Assembly: GCA_013397845.1 (NCBI GenBank)
Contig: VZTG01001074.1
Span: forward strand, 496,001 to 560,000
Source: Melanocharis versteri
Taxonomy: Eukaryota; Chordata; Aves; Passeriformes; Melanocharitidae
Direction: 5' to 3'
Length of the DNA stretch: 64,000 bases
Both the position numbers and the translations under genes were made by a program. The notes beneath the pieces are model-generated. The model did no database searches and was not told where the DNA came from. It saw only the letters and a program-made list of their open reading frames with translations. Every line of letters begins with the position of its first letter. Positions within the stretch are counted from its first letter, which is position 1. Below, one piece after another: positions 24,441 to 37,420 of the stretch.

Positions 24441-27400
24441 TTCTGTAAACATTCTCAGAATGTAAATGTGCCATTGAGAACACTGGCATACAGCCATTTT
24501 TATATCATTTTCCATTTCCTTACTAATTATTCCCAATAATTTCTCAGCCCTTTTCACTGCATCAAAGGGTTGAGGTGCATTTTCAGAGAGCTAATCATGT
24601 CCAAACACTTCTCTCAGCTCTAATTTTGACTAAAATCTTCAAAACTAATTTAACACCAGAAAACCAGATCAACTCATTGCTCCTGGTCAATTCTTTTGTT
24701 CAGCTATGAATGTATAAAACAGCGAAGATTCCCAACCCAGATGTCTGGAGGAAAGCACCAGTTCTCCTTCTAGTGAAAGATGAGAAAAATAATTCATCTC
24801 TGTTCTATCTGCTTCTCATTTCGATTTATTGTAATATCTCTCCTACCAGCACCTGAACACAAGACAGGTCTTCAGGCTTGGCACTGTAAAGAACAACCAA
24901 ATTTTACTCCAGAGTGAACACCAGTGCCAATAACTCATTCAGCTTTTTGCTATGTCATTCTTCATGCATGTGTATTTTACACATATATTGGCTATGCAGC
25001 TTCTCTGGCAGAATCTCTTCTCTGGAGAAAACGGGGGTTTTTTTTCTTCAACAGTTTTATGCCTTCAGCAAGTTGTTCCTCAAAATCTTCTTAGGTCTGC
25101 CCATGGTTTTATATTTATATATGGTCTGGTTTTATATTTAACCAGTCAAGGTTATGCTCTTTTTCCACCATCCATTTTGAGCCAGATGCTTTTTCATTTA
25201 TAAAAGCCTCCTTTTGCTCTGCAATTTAACTTGCTGCTCCTTCTTGATAGTGGCATATATTTACTCAAAGCCTCTAAAATAGCATAACAGCCCTAAGAAA
25301 TATTTACAAGCACTACCACTAACTCATTCTATAATAGAGTTATATATATATACATTACTTTGAAGCACCATTTTTAAATGCAGTGGAAGTATAAACAAGG
25401 CATTCTATTGCTTGTAGTAGAAAAATAGCATTGTTATTAATTTGGGACGGGTTTTAATGTTGACATTGAAACATTTGCAACTACCTGACAAGAGGATTAG
25501 AGACCTGAGGCATATATCACCAAGAATGGAAACTCTCACATCTAGCATATTGATTCCCTGAGACTCCACAAATGAAAAAAAGGTGCCTTCCCTCACCTTC
25601 TTTGGTGAATTATTGATTAGCCCTGCCTTAGAAGTGCCCATTTCTCTCCACTGATTGCAGGGAGAGTTTGGATAATGAGCTCTTACATTGACATCTATGT
25701 TGTAGGTATTTAAAACTGGGCAACATAAATCCTGCCAAGAGGAAACTCAGTTTGACTCTTTACTACTCACTCTGTGCTGGCAAGGAAGATGACATGGTGT
25801 GGGAGAAGTGACATTCTGTCACTACTATTAGAAGACACTTCTGTGCTGGAGTGATGGTCTGTATCTCTTCACAGATTTAGGAAACACTGCAACCAGATTT
25901 AAGTCAGTTGGCTGCTGGACAGCCACCTGAAAGAAAAGCCTGGTGTTGCAGTGAGCCCAGAACAATGTTTCAACAATGGATGGATTTTCAACCTGTTAGG
26001 TGGAAACATGGTAGTGATTATTTATTTTAGAATTGTAGAGCCTGGACTCCTCGATCCTCATGATTTTCAGATATACAGCCAGGGCAGAAGACTTAATGTA
26101 CTGCCACTGATATGGAATTTATATTACCACCAGTGGCCACAGCATTTTTTCTCACCATTGTGTTGGGAAGTGATGCTCAGACATTCCCAGCTTCTTAGCT
26201 AAGCAGTGTAAAACTACAGTCAGCAGGTTCTCTGCCAGTTTTTTCCAGCTGTAACTCTAACTCGAGCTGCTTTTGGTGCTGACCTTTTCCATTACTTGCA
26301 AACAAGGTCAGCATTTTTTGTGGGCCTTTTACATTACTCTCCTACAGATCAGCGTGCCTGTTGTTTTGCCCCCTAATGTCTGTCATGTTAGCAACAACTG
26401 TACTCTTGGAGCCCAGGAATGGAAGTCTTGCAGGTGGTGAAATTGAGGAATATATCTTTTTTTATGGCTACTTTCCAGATACACTTCAAAGCCAGGTCTC
26501 CTCAGGCTTCGACCATCAGAGACTTTGAGCACCTATGGAGAGTAATAGAAGCTGAAGGTTGCTATAGAAATTGCTGTATTACCTACTGTCCCATGGATTG
26601 CATCCTCTGTTGGATTCCAGTTCTCCACAAATTGAAAACAGTGGCTGAACTCCAGCATTATTTATTTGTGGGGAAGGGTAAGACTCACAGGAAACCCTGG
26701 CCAAGCTTGTAAATAACGTGTCTGAGATAAATATGTCATTTGTCCTTAATGATCTCTCTCTGCCAGCACAGAAAGACAGCAAAATAAAGCACTTTGCAAC
26801 GTATCGGCGGAAGTGAAGAAATTTTCTTGTCATCCTCAACAGAATACAACAGAACAAAATACAGAAAATACAACAGAACTGCTCCAGGTGTTAGCAGGTT
26901 CCAGCTGTCATTGAAAGTTTCTCATGATCTGCAAGGCTTAGGAGGCACATGTATCTGCAGGATTGGAGCCATTTAACTTCTGTGAGTATCTGAATCCTTT
27001 TACCTCCGCAGTTCAAGTCTGTAATTTTTAGTCTAGATGATTCCATGGAAACATCACCATTTGTGTCTCATGCATTTGCTCACTGTTCTGCTTTTCCAGC
27101 ATACCTAGTCCAGAGTCTCTTAATATCCTGTTCTCTCTTCCACACACACCTGCTATAACATTAAGCCCAGCATCCAATGCCTGCAGTTCCTGCTTTTCTC
27201 TCACAGCATCATTCACATCAAACACAGGAAGCAAAGCAGGAGGCACGGGCACACAAAACAGGTCAAGAGAGGAATGAAGAAGACCTTAGAAGCTGATAAA
27301 ATGCCTGCTAGTACTGCCATTAAATAATTGTGATATTAATTGCAACAGTTTTATGTGTTTGAAAAACAATTTGGGCACAAAGCTTAGTGCAAATGTATTC

Positions 27401-30092
27401 TGCTTCAGACTGGGTTTTGTGTATGCATGACTTTGAAGTATTTAACATCCAGCAAACCTTTATTGCATTTACAATGGGGGCACTGGGTCAGTATTTGCAT
27501 CTTTGATAGATCAAATCTAAATTCCTGATATGAGTATTTTCCACACCATTTCAGATAATTTCAGGATTTCTATACCATTCCTTAAGCATGCTGGTATCAT
27601 ACAGCCTTCCTTAAAGCAGTCCATGAACTTCCAGTTATCACCATTTGCTAATATCATCTGGCCAACGTCAACCCACCCCAGTATTTTACCATGTGGGGCC
27701 TATTATTGCTGATCTTCCCTCCAAGCAAGCAGGCTAAACTCAGAAGTTGGATGAAGTCCAAATCTTTCCAGTTTTAAATAAACTTTTCTATTTTGCCATG
27801 TTATTCAATAAAATGTTCCCAAAACAATGGTTTGGTAAGACATAAACAAGTTAGGCATTTAAATAATTAAGTTTGAATGGAGGAATAGAGAATATGTTAA
27901 AGGGCCATGTCTTAAGTCAGTCAAACTAAGAATAATCCTTAATTTTAGTGCTCAGAGAAACTCACAGCTTCTAAACAAGATCAAAGTCCAGTTATGCTAA
28001 ATGATCTGCTGAGTCTCTGCCCTTTACAATTTACAGTTCTGCAACAGGCAGAAGTACAAGGATAAACCAACTAAAATCTTACACATTGGCTGCTCTTGTA
28101 GCATAATTTATTAGCAAGTTTTTCTTTTCTTGTTTTCCCATCCTCCTTTTTGATCCAATAGAGAAAGCTGGGGTTGCTGGGATGGACATGGAGCTGAAGA
28201 ATACCCCTGACTGCTCCTTTTATCCCCACAGGGCAGCCAGGTACTTCCACTGGACTTTGTCCAGTGTCAAAGAAGCCACAGGGCTATTTAGCCATTTTCT
28301 GAGTAGTAACCATTATTTTGGAGGTGGTATTGTAGAAAGAAGCCTCTCCCAAGAACCTCATCTCCCCATCCCATCAAACTGCCTGCTATCAAAGCCTGGG
28401 AGACTGGCAGTGCCAAGCCACAGCCACAGCATTCAAGGCAGAAATTATGAGAGTGAAGATCAGATGACATTAGTATTTTATGAACTGTAACAGGAGTATG
28501 TGATGTAGCATTTCTTAAGCATGGCTTGCGATTGCACTGGCAATGGAATCAGAATCTTTTCTGTTTGCAAATAAAGAAAACTTACCCCAGTGGAACAATC
28601 TACATAAATTCTTATGTACAACAGAAGAACCACATAAAGGACCTAAATTGGCCTTACACAACATAAGGTGCTGTGCTGGCAGTTTGCACAGAGATGAGCA
28701 TCACTGCAGGGCAAATTTCAGCTGTGGTATGTATTTGCCTATCTTGCATCTAAGGGTCTGGGCAAAGCATCCTGCACACAAATATGTACCTCAGGAAAGA
28801 GAAGAGGGAGAAAAGCACTAGTTCCTCTTAATGCATGTAGCAGTCATTTGGGAAAACCCCCAAAGGACTCTGCTCTGAAAATTATTGGGCAAACATGTCT
28901 GAGAATGTGCATTTCAAGAGTGCCGTTAGAAGTGAAACTGCATCCATCAAAAGGAACTGGTTTCCTGTTTCTATTCTTCTTGCCTTTCATTTTTCAGATG
29001 TGTAAGCTAGATAATGAAAAGCCATTCCAGACCATTTTAGGTATTGCTGGGATGAGGTAAGGTTGTTATCTATCTGAAGGAGAATCATTTTTCATTGTCT
29101 GCTGGTATAAACGGGTAGTGACTTTTTTGCTTTCCCCTCACATCCACCTGACATAAGAATCTTAACATTCTCCAAAGAGCATTCTCCATTCTGCAAATGG
29201 AATTCAGCTGGGATTGGTGACTATAGCTATGCTTTTCCTTGAAAAGTTAGAGCGTAGAAATTTTAAGTTGTTTTCATGTGGTTTCATATTTTTATTCAGT
29301 TTTGCAACACATGTGGAACATAAACTGAAGACAACAACCTCATCTCATTGTACATTTCTTAATTCTCTAGGCCACTCTCTAGTCAATCTTTTCAACCAAC
29401 AAATCTTTCAGAATGCAGGCAAAACTCAGCAAACCAGCCCGCTGCTACTGGGTCTTGCAAATAAATTTCTCTTACAGTCAACAGGCAACTGAACCAATTT
29501 CATTTTGCGAGACGTAAAAAATCCTCATTCTGGAATATCAAGAACCATTATGTAAGCTAAATTCACATTCATTTCACGGCACCAACATTCCTGATGAAGT
29601 TTCTTGTATATGAAACAACATGACTGCTAATTTTCATGAAAAATCCAACCACCACTGTAATTTATTAGTAAAGAGACACCCTCTTCTCTCAGGAATGACA
29701 ACTTACCTCATCCCTCAAACTATTCATGTGAATTTCTCAAACTGTTTTCAGACCTGAATTGTCCTTTTGAGCTCTAAAATTTACATAAACTCATTTTTCA
29801 GGGAAAATGTATTTGTGGATTAATGAGCCCAAGGCTGGCTGCACCAGGCTCTGAGTGAAATGGATATGCCATGTGCAACCTACTATTTCTCATTCCAGAA
29901 CGAGGCCACTGGATTTAACCACACTCACATCATGCAGTGTTATCGGGAAACAGCTTTTGTCAAATCAGCAGTTTTTAAGTGATCTCAAAAGATTGGGTTT
30001 TTTGCAGTTAATATAATAGTTGATACAAGAACAAAGATGAAACTTATTAAAAATAGAAACCTGTGTAAATATTTCTAAAACCCAAATTTAAA
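24441..30092. other. AT-rich non-coding stretch
   Basis: No gene, RNA or defined mobile element was recognised in this 5.6-kb stretch. A short AT dinucleotide run lies at 25340-25351. At 26840-26878 there is an imperfect tandem of an 'aatacaacagaac' unit. Small frames (for example 26419-26712 and 28182-28490, plus) have no recognisable product and no supporting splice context. Confidence 0.5.
26840..26878 (+). repeat. imperfect tandem 'aatacaacagaac' repeat
   Basis: Two copies of 'aatacaacagaac' flank 'aaaatacagaa', giving a short A-rich satellite-like patch. It appears to be local slippage. Confidence 0.6.
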
Positions 30093-30140
30093 TTGGGCAG
30101 ATCGCCAGAAGTTTTCATTGACTGCAATGGGAAAGAAAAA
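30093..30140. repeat. possible relic of palindromic repeat
   Basis: The segment 'ttgggcagatcgccagaagt' followed by 'tttcattgactgcaatggga' resembles the 'gggcctgatc' plus 'cccattgacttcaatggga' pattern of the repeat class found elsewhere in the window. It is a single degraded core. Confidence 0.4.
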
Positions 30141-32685
30141 TGCCTGATTTTCTTGAAAACATGCCATTTATTAAGTTGCCCAATTCTGTGACTCTCTTTC
30201 GATTTCTGAAAGTGTCTTACATCCTTTCACACTCCAAGGCGAGTTTGGATCAGCTCCTAACACAGTTAAAAAAATTCACTCAAGTGAGTCTTACATCTAA
30301 CCTAAAACCACATCAGTGTTCCAAGAAAGCAGAGCCCAGCAACCAGACATGGATCTGCAACATGAAAAGCCATAAAGGTTTTTAAGCCCTGACTTCAAGG
30401 CACGGTCCTCATGAGCTGTTGTGTGGCCACACAGCAGCCCGGCCCTTCCCTTTCCATATTCAACATTATAAAATGCTCCTCAGTCCGAGTCTTAGGCTTC
30501 CAGCTGACTGTCATGCAGTATAGATCGTCTGGAAACAGTGTGACACGGCAATGAGCTACAGAGCTGTCCCTTAGCAAGTGCAAAATTAATAAATATTATA
30601 CTTGGCAGGATTTTTAGTAAATTCTCACTGGCCTCAGCTCTGCCTCAGGACTGGCACGGATCTTTGCACCTGCATCCAGTCAACTTACAGCAGTGCAGAT
30701 CTGGCACAACACAGTTTTGCTAAGTATTGTTAAATTACACAACATCCATTTAGTTGATTCCATTCATCATTACACAAACGGCCACCTTTTGAAACAGCCC
30801 TTGCAGCATGACTCTGCCATCTCACAGATTTTCTCAGGACCAAAAAGTAAAAATACCACATCCTCTGCAGCTTTTGCACAGGGATTTGCTTTGGCATGGC
30901 ACTTCCTTCCCCTGTCCCTGCCAAATGTCAGAAAGTTTGGAGAGAGAACATTTCATTCTTTGCCATAAAAACAAAGCTACACAGAAATAAAGGGGCACTA
31001 AAGGGAGAAGCCTGCTATCTTCCCACCTAGAGCATGCCCTGATGAGGAGCAGCTGGCTGCAGCACAGCCTCCCAAATGTGGGACAGCTTTCCCAGCACAA
31101 ATGTGTAAGCCTAAAGAGACTTTTAAAAGGACTAAGCTGTGGTGGTTTTATTATTATTTATTTTCTGTTTTACTAAGATGTTTTGCTCTTTTTGAGTTCA
31201 CATGGTGACACCTGAAAAAAAAAATTTTAGAAACAACCACCGGGCTTATATTTCCTTTTCTTTTCAAAGACAGTAATGTAAAGAACAGCATCCCTCTGGC
31301 CTGCAGGCACCTCTCCAGCCAGCAATTACAATTGAAAAGAATTACAGCTGCAATCTAGCTGAAGAAATTGTCTTATCTGCTCCACGAATGCACCCTTGGG
31401 AGAATTCTTAAATGCTATTTTATATCCCTGGAGAAGAGTAACGTAGAGACAATGATGAAAAAGGCATCTGTTTTAGATGTGTGTAGTCCTAACCACGAAC
31501 TTGGGCTGTGTGATCTATGCCTGTGGATAGTATGACTGTGCTGCTCATTAAAATTTTATCATAGGTTGCTCCATATCTTATTCAGTGTGTGGAAGCTCAA
31601 ATGAGACCCAAACACAGTCAGTCCAGAACCTCCAGAATAGGTGTTTTAAAACAGTGGGAAGATAGGCCATAAAATTTGGCCCATTTATGAAGAAAAGAGA
31701 AAGTTTTAAATTTATTTGCGTGCTGCCAGCTATGTCTTCCTGTATGGAAGTAGCACAGGTAGTATTTCACCAATATGGACTCTCCCAATGACAAGTAAGA
31801 CAGGAGATACATTCTGAAAATAAGTTTCAAAGAAATCTATCTTGAAAATCTTCAAGAGAATTTTTCACTGACAACTCTCTTTGCAAAATACATCTCTATT
31901 TTTGTAAAGCAAGGTACAACAGAGCCAGTCTGGAAGGAATGAGAATTTTCAGGCTTCCCTCTGGAGTGGCACAGGTTAAATGAAGTCTCCTGACAGAGTC
32001 ATCTTCTAGCATCTCTTCCCTACTTCTTGCTCCTTATGCTTGTACATAAGCATAAGGCACCCGAGACCCCATTGTCCTCAAAGAAATTACCCCAATCACA
32101 GTTCAGCCACACCTGAAGTATCAACTCTAGATCATTTCAAAATTACCATTCTTGAGTCAGTCCACCCAACTTCAGCAAATCTTAAGGCAGATTCATCTGG
32201 CTTAACCTCAAAGTCAGAAAGAAAACTGAGAGAAACAGTTTCAATACATGTTTTCTCTGAGAGGTTCTAAGAAATCATAGTGGAGTCCCAAGGTATTTGC
32301 TGATATCCAGTTAGTCAGTGGTTAGTCAGCCAGAGCACATTAAAGCGAGGTGGCACTTTCTGTTTCATTTGTCATAGACTTGGGCATAAAGATGGAAGTA
32401 ATTTGTTCTTCAAACAACCCCACCGATGGAAGCAGAGAGACCGGTTTTACACACATCATCTTCCAAAATATGAGGTTCTAAATCATGTCTCATCCCAGCC
32501 CCCAAAAGGCATGGAGAAACAAGAGCACTCTCATTACATACCCACCTCCAATCCCACACGTCTACTCAGCAGTGTTAATGATCTTCAAAGGCGTGGATTG
32601 TGAATAAGTCTAGACATGCTAGAAAGGCAGTCCTGGGAAGCTGAGTGCTAAGAATTGGCAAGAAAAGATTAAATGAATAAACTGT
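30141..32685. other. non-coding stretch, no gene seen
   Basis: No exon or known repeat was recognised. Open frames near 30690-31100 on both strands overlap and have no domain. The stretch 31290-31470 ('gccagcaattacaattgaaa' and following) has several ATTA/CAAT cores and might be regulatory. A perfect hairpin at 32032-32057 is listed separately. Confidence 0.5.
32032..32057. repeat. perfect 10-bp hairpin
   Basis: CCTTATGCTT (32032-32041) and AAGCATAAGG (32048-32057) are perfect reverse complements around the 6-nt loop GTACAT. The pairing does not extend outward, so it is too short for a microRNA precursor. No T-run follows to suggest a polymerase III terminator. Confidence 0.75.
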
Positions 32686-32764
32686 TTTGAGGTGCACTGA
32701 GCACCTGCATCATTATTGCCTTCAGTTGAAGATATTAGTGCTCGCACCTCTTCAAAATCAGGAG
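32686..32764. repeat. palindromic repeat relic (GAGGTGC...GCACCTC)
   Basis: The element begins 'ttgaggtgcactgagcacct' and ends 'agtgctcgcacctcttcaaa' followed by 'atcagg'. Its two halves are imperfect reverse complements centred near 'gccttcagttgaag'. It resembles, from memory, an amniote repeat of form 'gtgctgagcacctgcagctc' / 'cattgaagtcaatggga' / 'gtgctcagcacctctgaaaa' / 'tcaggcc'. This is the best-preserved member of its class in the window. Confidence 0.55.
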
Positions 32765-33560
32765 CCATACAGTAATTCATGACTGAGAAGGTTTATTGCA
32801 AGCCAGGCCTGGCCCAGGGCCTCTCAGAAGATACTGGTCCCTCTGTCACCCACCCAAAGGCACAGGCTGAGAAGAAAATAGACCTGTATCTGCTGTGTGC
32901 CATGAAAAGCAGAGCAGAGATGCCCTCACTGGCATCAGCCCCTGCTGAGCCCTGTGGTGGACATTCAGCTCCAAAAGCTGTATCAGTGTGATGCTGTGCC
33001 CAAGCTAATTAATGAACCTCTGTGTAGAGCTTATTTATTAGCCCACTCTCAGTCCTGTGCTGACTCAACCTTTTAGTTCACTTCCATAGGTGGCATCTAC
33101 ATGAACTCTGCTGTTGTGGGCACCTCTCCTAATACATCCCACTTCTCCCATGTGGCTGTGTCCCAGATGACACCCCACAGGAACTGGTGCAAAAGCAATG
33201 GAATGCTCTTTTTGAACATATATTATAGAGGGCTTTAATGTTCACTGTTTACTAAACAAATGCTACATATATAAGGAGCAGAGCTCTGTACCTGTGATGA
33301 ATGAGAAGTATTTTCTAAAAACGATGCCTCTGTATTTTAAAACAGAAAATATAATTCCCTGTTGCTTTCTGCTACTGTTCTTGCTTTAATGTACATTCTC
33401 TGCCTGAGTTTTCTCTTAAATATTTTTGGGAAAATGATGACATGAATTTAACTTGATATTAACAATGCCATTTTTGTTACAAATAACCAAAGACTATTGG
33501 TTTGAGCCACTGTCCTACAATTCAGAATATATCAGACTGTTTTCAAACTCCACAACGTAT
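32765..33560. other. non-coding stretch, no gene seen
   Basis: Only short unsupported frames were seen. The sequence near 33005-33045 ('gctaattaatgaacctctgt' and 'gcttatttattagccc') carries homeodomain-like cores but is otherwise unremarkable. Confidence 0.45.
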
Positions 33561-33645
33561 TTCTTGCATGACCCAGAAGAATCCACAATCTCTTTGTGCC
33601 TGTCTTTCCATCCATAAAATAATGAAAATAACATTCCCTTGTCTT
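33561..33645 (+). mobile_element. MIR SINE relic
   Basis: The order of blocks 'gcatgacccagaagaatcca', 'caatctctttgtgcctgtct', 'ttccatccataaaataatga' and 'aaataacattccc' follows the MIR core and 3' half: 'tgtgaccttgggcaagtcac', 'tctctgtgcctcagtttcc', 'catctgtaaaatggg' and 'ataataatacc'. Ends are approximate. MIR-type SINEs are found across amniotes and are old, so the divergence here is expected. Confidence 0.65.
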
Positions 33646-34245
33646 CTCTGTGTTGCCTTTTTTTGGAGGGATGATACAGCACCTATTTTAACAGGTCTCA
33701 GGTGCTGTAAGTAGAGTTTTTCTAGTGGGTAAAAGCCACACAAAATACAAATAAAATTCTTCCAAATGGCCTTTAGTAGGTATTTTTCAGTATGGTATTA
33801 TGAAAAAAAATATAAAGCCAGTCAGTGCTTTAGGTTTTCTTAAAGTAAATTGACAACCCTGAGACTCACTCATTAAAACGACATGCTATTATTTTTGAAT
33901 ACTAATCCAAAACGATATTATTAAAAAAACTCTGCATTGCAAATACTTGTCAGGACTGAATTCATTGTCCAGCTCCACAAAGACAGCAGATAAGACACAG
34001 CAGATAAGAAAACTGAAACTGTGTATAGAATATTGATTTTGAAACACAGGAAGAAACAAGACAAAATGTGATATAGTACCTTAGCAAGAAAGAAATGACA
34101 CAGGTATCTCTACATCTTCGAACAAAAGAGAGTGAAAGTTTGTTTGTATGGATTCATTTAGTCTTCCCAATATCCTGTTCAGAAGTGTTTCCTAAGGGCT
34201 ACATGTTACCACACCTAACCTCTTACACTGGGCATACGACATACA
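33646..34245. other. non-coding stretch between two ancient repeats
   Basis: This AT-rich segment between the MIR relic and the L3-like tail contains 'cagcagataaga' twice in tandem (14-bp period, about 33983-34009). No gene was seen. Confidence 0.45.
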
Positions 34246-34316
34246 GTCCTCAAGGTGACATCCATTTGTGTACACATAAAGAAATGCAATGAATTATTAT
34301 TGTTGTTATTATTATA
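34246..34316 (+). mobile_element. probable L3/CR1-like LINE 3' tail
   Basis: The segment 'tcctcaaggtgacatccatt', then 'acataaagaaatgcaatgaa' and an ATT/GTT-rich tail (34292-34315) matches the L3 tail order 'atcctccggatgaaaggc', 'tataaatgcaa', (ATT)n. It is more degraded than the copy at 8262. A simple ATT microsatellite by itself is the alternative. Confidence 0.45.
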
Positions 34317-37039
34317 TCTGCACTTACAATAGTCAATTTTCAATGGTTTTCAGAGACAAACAGTCAAATTACACACTTTTACAAACAATACAGATCATTC
34401 ACACAGAACTCCTTCAAATTACAGTGATAACTTACAAGGATGTGGCTGCTGCTTTTAACTTACTTAGGATTTTTACCAAATTGTTGAAGCCCAACTGTCT
34501 TGCTTTTCTCTCATACAGAAAGATTTTAAAAATAACAAAACTCAGCTATGTCGCCAGCTAAAACAGTCTTCAGACTGAACTAGTTCAAATGATATGATAC
34601 TTCCACTTAACTTAGCTCTCACTCTATTTTTATCTAAACCACTTCATACAATATTCAAAACATAAAAATACGATCAAATTAGAAAGTTAAGCATACCATG
34701 TGGGAAGCCTGGAAAACATGGGTTACATTACCAGGTGAAGTTTATTTCTGTCTTCTTTCCTATTCAGTCATTTTTGCTGTCTTCTGTTGTGCTACATTCT
34801 GCAAAGGATACACTCACTAACCAAGAGACATGGAGGAGGAAGCAGCAATAAGGGCAAGTGACTAAAAGAATGATAATTAGTGTCACTATCATCAAATTAA
34901 TTAAGTATAGAGTGGGGCAGAGGGATCTAATCAGAACATATAGCTCCACCAAATTTAAGCCAGTTGCAAAGTTAGACTGATTTTATTATGATTTTATCTG
35001 GATGTTTTGTTTTGAAACGTTTGCATTTTGAGTGGACTTGTGTCGTAGAATAAAGTAACACAAAGCTGTAAACTTGTCAGGATCTCTTTCCTTTTGTCTT
35101 CTTCTTTGCTCAACACAGTAACTCAGGGCCCATCTTAGACTTGTAAATAGAGAAATCCTGGCTCTTGTCTTTACTCCTCTCAGCCTCTCTTATTTCTCAT
35201 CCCTGTAAAGAGAGTTCTGCTGGCCAGGATGAATTTGAATCCAAAAGATCTATCAGACTTTTCCCATTTCTTCTTTATATGGTCAGCATCTCTGCAGCTC
35301 TATTCATGTCTTCTTAAGCTTTGCTTTTGTCTGCCTGCCCCACTTCTCCACACCTCCTGAGGCAAGCAGCACATCAGCTCCACTCTGCTCTTTGTCAACA
35401 ACCAAAAGCAGCAGGTAAAGCTTTTTATCCCTAAGCTTTCTGTTAAGAGCAGGTTGGGAAAAGAGGATGCTTTCTGTAGCTGACCTTGCTAAGTCTGGAG
35501 ACAAAACCCAAAGACAGAGGTGAGTGTGAAGGACAGAACTGGAGGATGTTTTTAGGGGAAACTGGAGGAAGGTTTAGAGGAAAAGCCTTCCTGACCCACA
35601 GAGAGAGAGTGGAGTGTGGTTGAGGACGTGCAGGTTAGAGGAGTGACTCTACAACAGGCAGAAGGGCACAGCTGAGGAAGGCACAGGGGTGGAATTAATA
35701 GGACAAAACCATCCCAGAGTCTTGGGGCCATGCATGTAATATAATGCCACAGGAAAAGGGCCAATCCAGACTCTGGAAAGCAGCATGATTCAGGTCAGCA
35801 GATGCAAGAGAGGAGCCCAGCTGCAGCACCCCAGGAACACCTCTCAAAGTATCTCAAACCATTACCGGTATGTCCCTGACACACACAAAGGAGCTGCAGA
35901 AATCCGAAACTTCAAAGAACAGAACAAGGACTCAGTGTCTTTTCAGAAAAACAGATGATTGTTTTCTAACATTCAACTCAAGATTTTTAATCTCTGAGCC
36001 TGGCAATATCAAGAATTGCCAGCATTTGTAATACCAAGAATTGCACTACCCTTTTAACCTAGTTTCAAATACCTACTGCTTGGTACTTCCCCAGCCTTGT
36101 AGTCTCTGCTTTCCTTCTTCTCTACTGGACTTTGCTCATTGCATCAATATTGGCATTTTGAAGCCCAGCTGGGGAACTCTGATCCTCTGCTATACCCCTG
36201 AAAGTGATCACTCACTCCATGAAGAGGTCAAGCATTTTTGTTCCTGAAGAAATCACAGCCAACGGGGGAGGAGGGAGAGAGAATTTGCCTCATTATCCAA
36301 CTAAATCAAATTGAAAACCTCAGAGTGGGACTTTCCTATTATCATACAATTTTAAGAAGCACCAGACCTGCAATAAGTCTGCTCTGAGAAGGAGAGACAA
36401 GAAGCTACAACCAGAAGCAAACAGTTGCAGTTTCAGTTGGCAGTGGGACACAGAGAAAGAGCGACACTCACACACAATCCAGAGCCTGCTGGAATCAGAG
36501 CCTTTCCAAGCACTGTCAGCTTTGGACTCTGCACACCCAGACGTTTTTGCCAAAGAGAATAATGCTGCACTGTTTTACAAAATCATGAAAAACAAGTCGA
36601 CATTGCAGATTGTAAGAGATGAAGAAAAGATAATGGCAATTAACCACACAGAAGAGATCAGCTTCTGTGGACAAAACAGAAACTGGATTGGCAGCAGCTT
36701 GCTCAGAAATGTGCTACAGATGTACTTCAGCACCAGGCTACCGAGATTCTGTCACCAATGGCTTTTTGGAAATAAGGCAAATCAATAACCAAGAAATTAC
36801 ACTCCACATCAGGTTTAGGGGAACTCCTCTCCCTGTGTGGAGGAGGAATACACAATCATCTCATGCTGGTTTGGGATTTCTAAACACAGAATGAAATGCC
36901 ACTCATATGATAATACTCACAGAGTGGAATTACTGTTTAGTGTCATTTCAGAGCACATGACAATGGTATTAACAAGACAGCCATTACAACTGGCTAAGCT
37001 CCATTTGAAGTCTTTCTTTTTAACTGCCTAACAGTGGCA
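34317..37039. other. non-coding stretch, no gene seen
   Basis: No gene was recognised. A purine-rich, G-richer patch at 35500-35830 and overlapping frames at 36320-37031 have no recognisable domains. Nothing in the stretch suggests an RNA gene or mobile element. Confidence 0.5.
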
Positions 37040-37420
37040 TGTTATTTCATATTAATTAGCAGCATTAAGCAAATGACAGTGCATGGAACAGGTTCAGGGT
37101 AGGTGGGGGTCTGAAAATAAACAGCTTTATATGCAACCAGCAATCATTACTTACACACGATCAGCCCCCAAACCATAATAACATACCAAATTTTCAGAAG
37201 AAAAAAGTGGAGATGTAATTGTCACTTATGGATAAATGTGTTTTGGTTTTAAAAGAGCCTGAATGACTGCAAGGGATTATGTCAAATCACGTTGCAGCTG
37301 TAATATTGAAAAAGCTCTAGCTGCAATGTTCTAGATTACAAATTACATTTGATTTCATTTTTATCATTCTGAATGGATTATGATTGAAATGAGTATGTAA
37401 AGTAATTGCCCATGTAGGCA
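37040..37420. promoter_or_regulatory. candidate conserved non-coding element
   Basis: The block contains ATTAATTAGCAGCATTAAGC (37051-37070), GATGTAATTGTCAC near 37212, and a dense run 'ctagattacaaattacattt' to 'gaatggattatgattgaaat' at 37331-37390. The sequence is non-repetitive and rich in ATTA/TAAT cores. This is typical of developmental enhancers, but it is inference without alignment. Confidence 0.2.
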
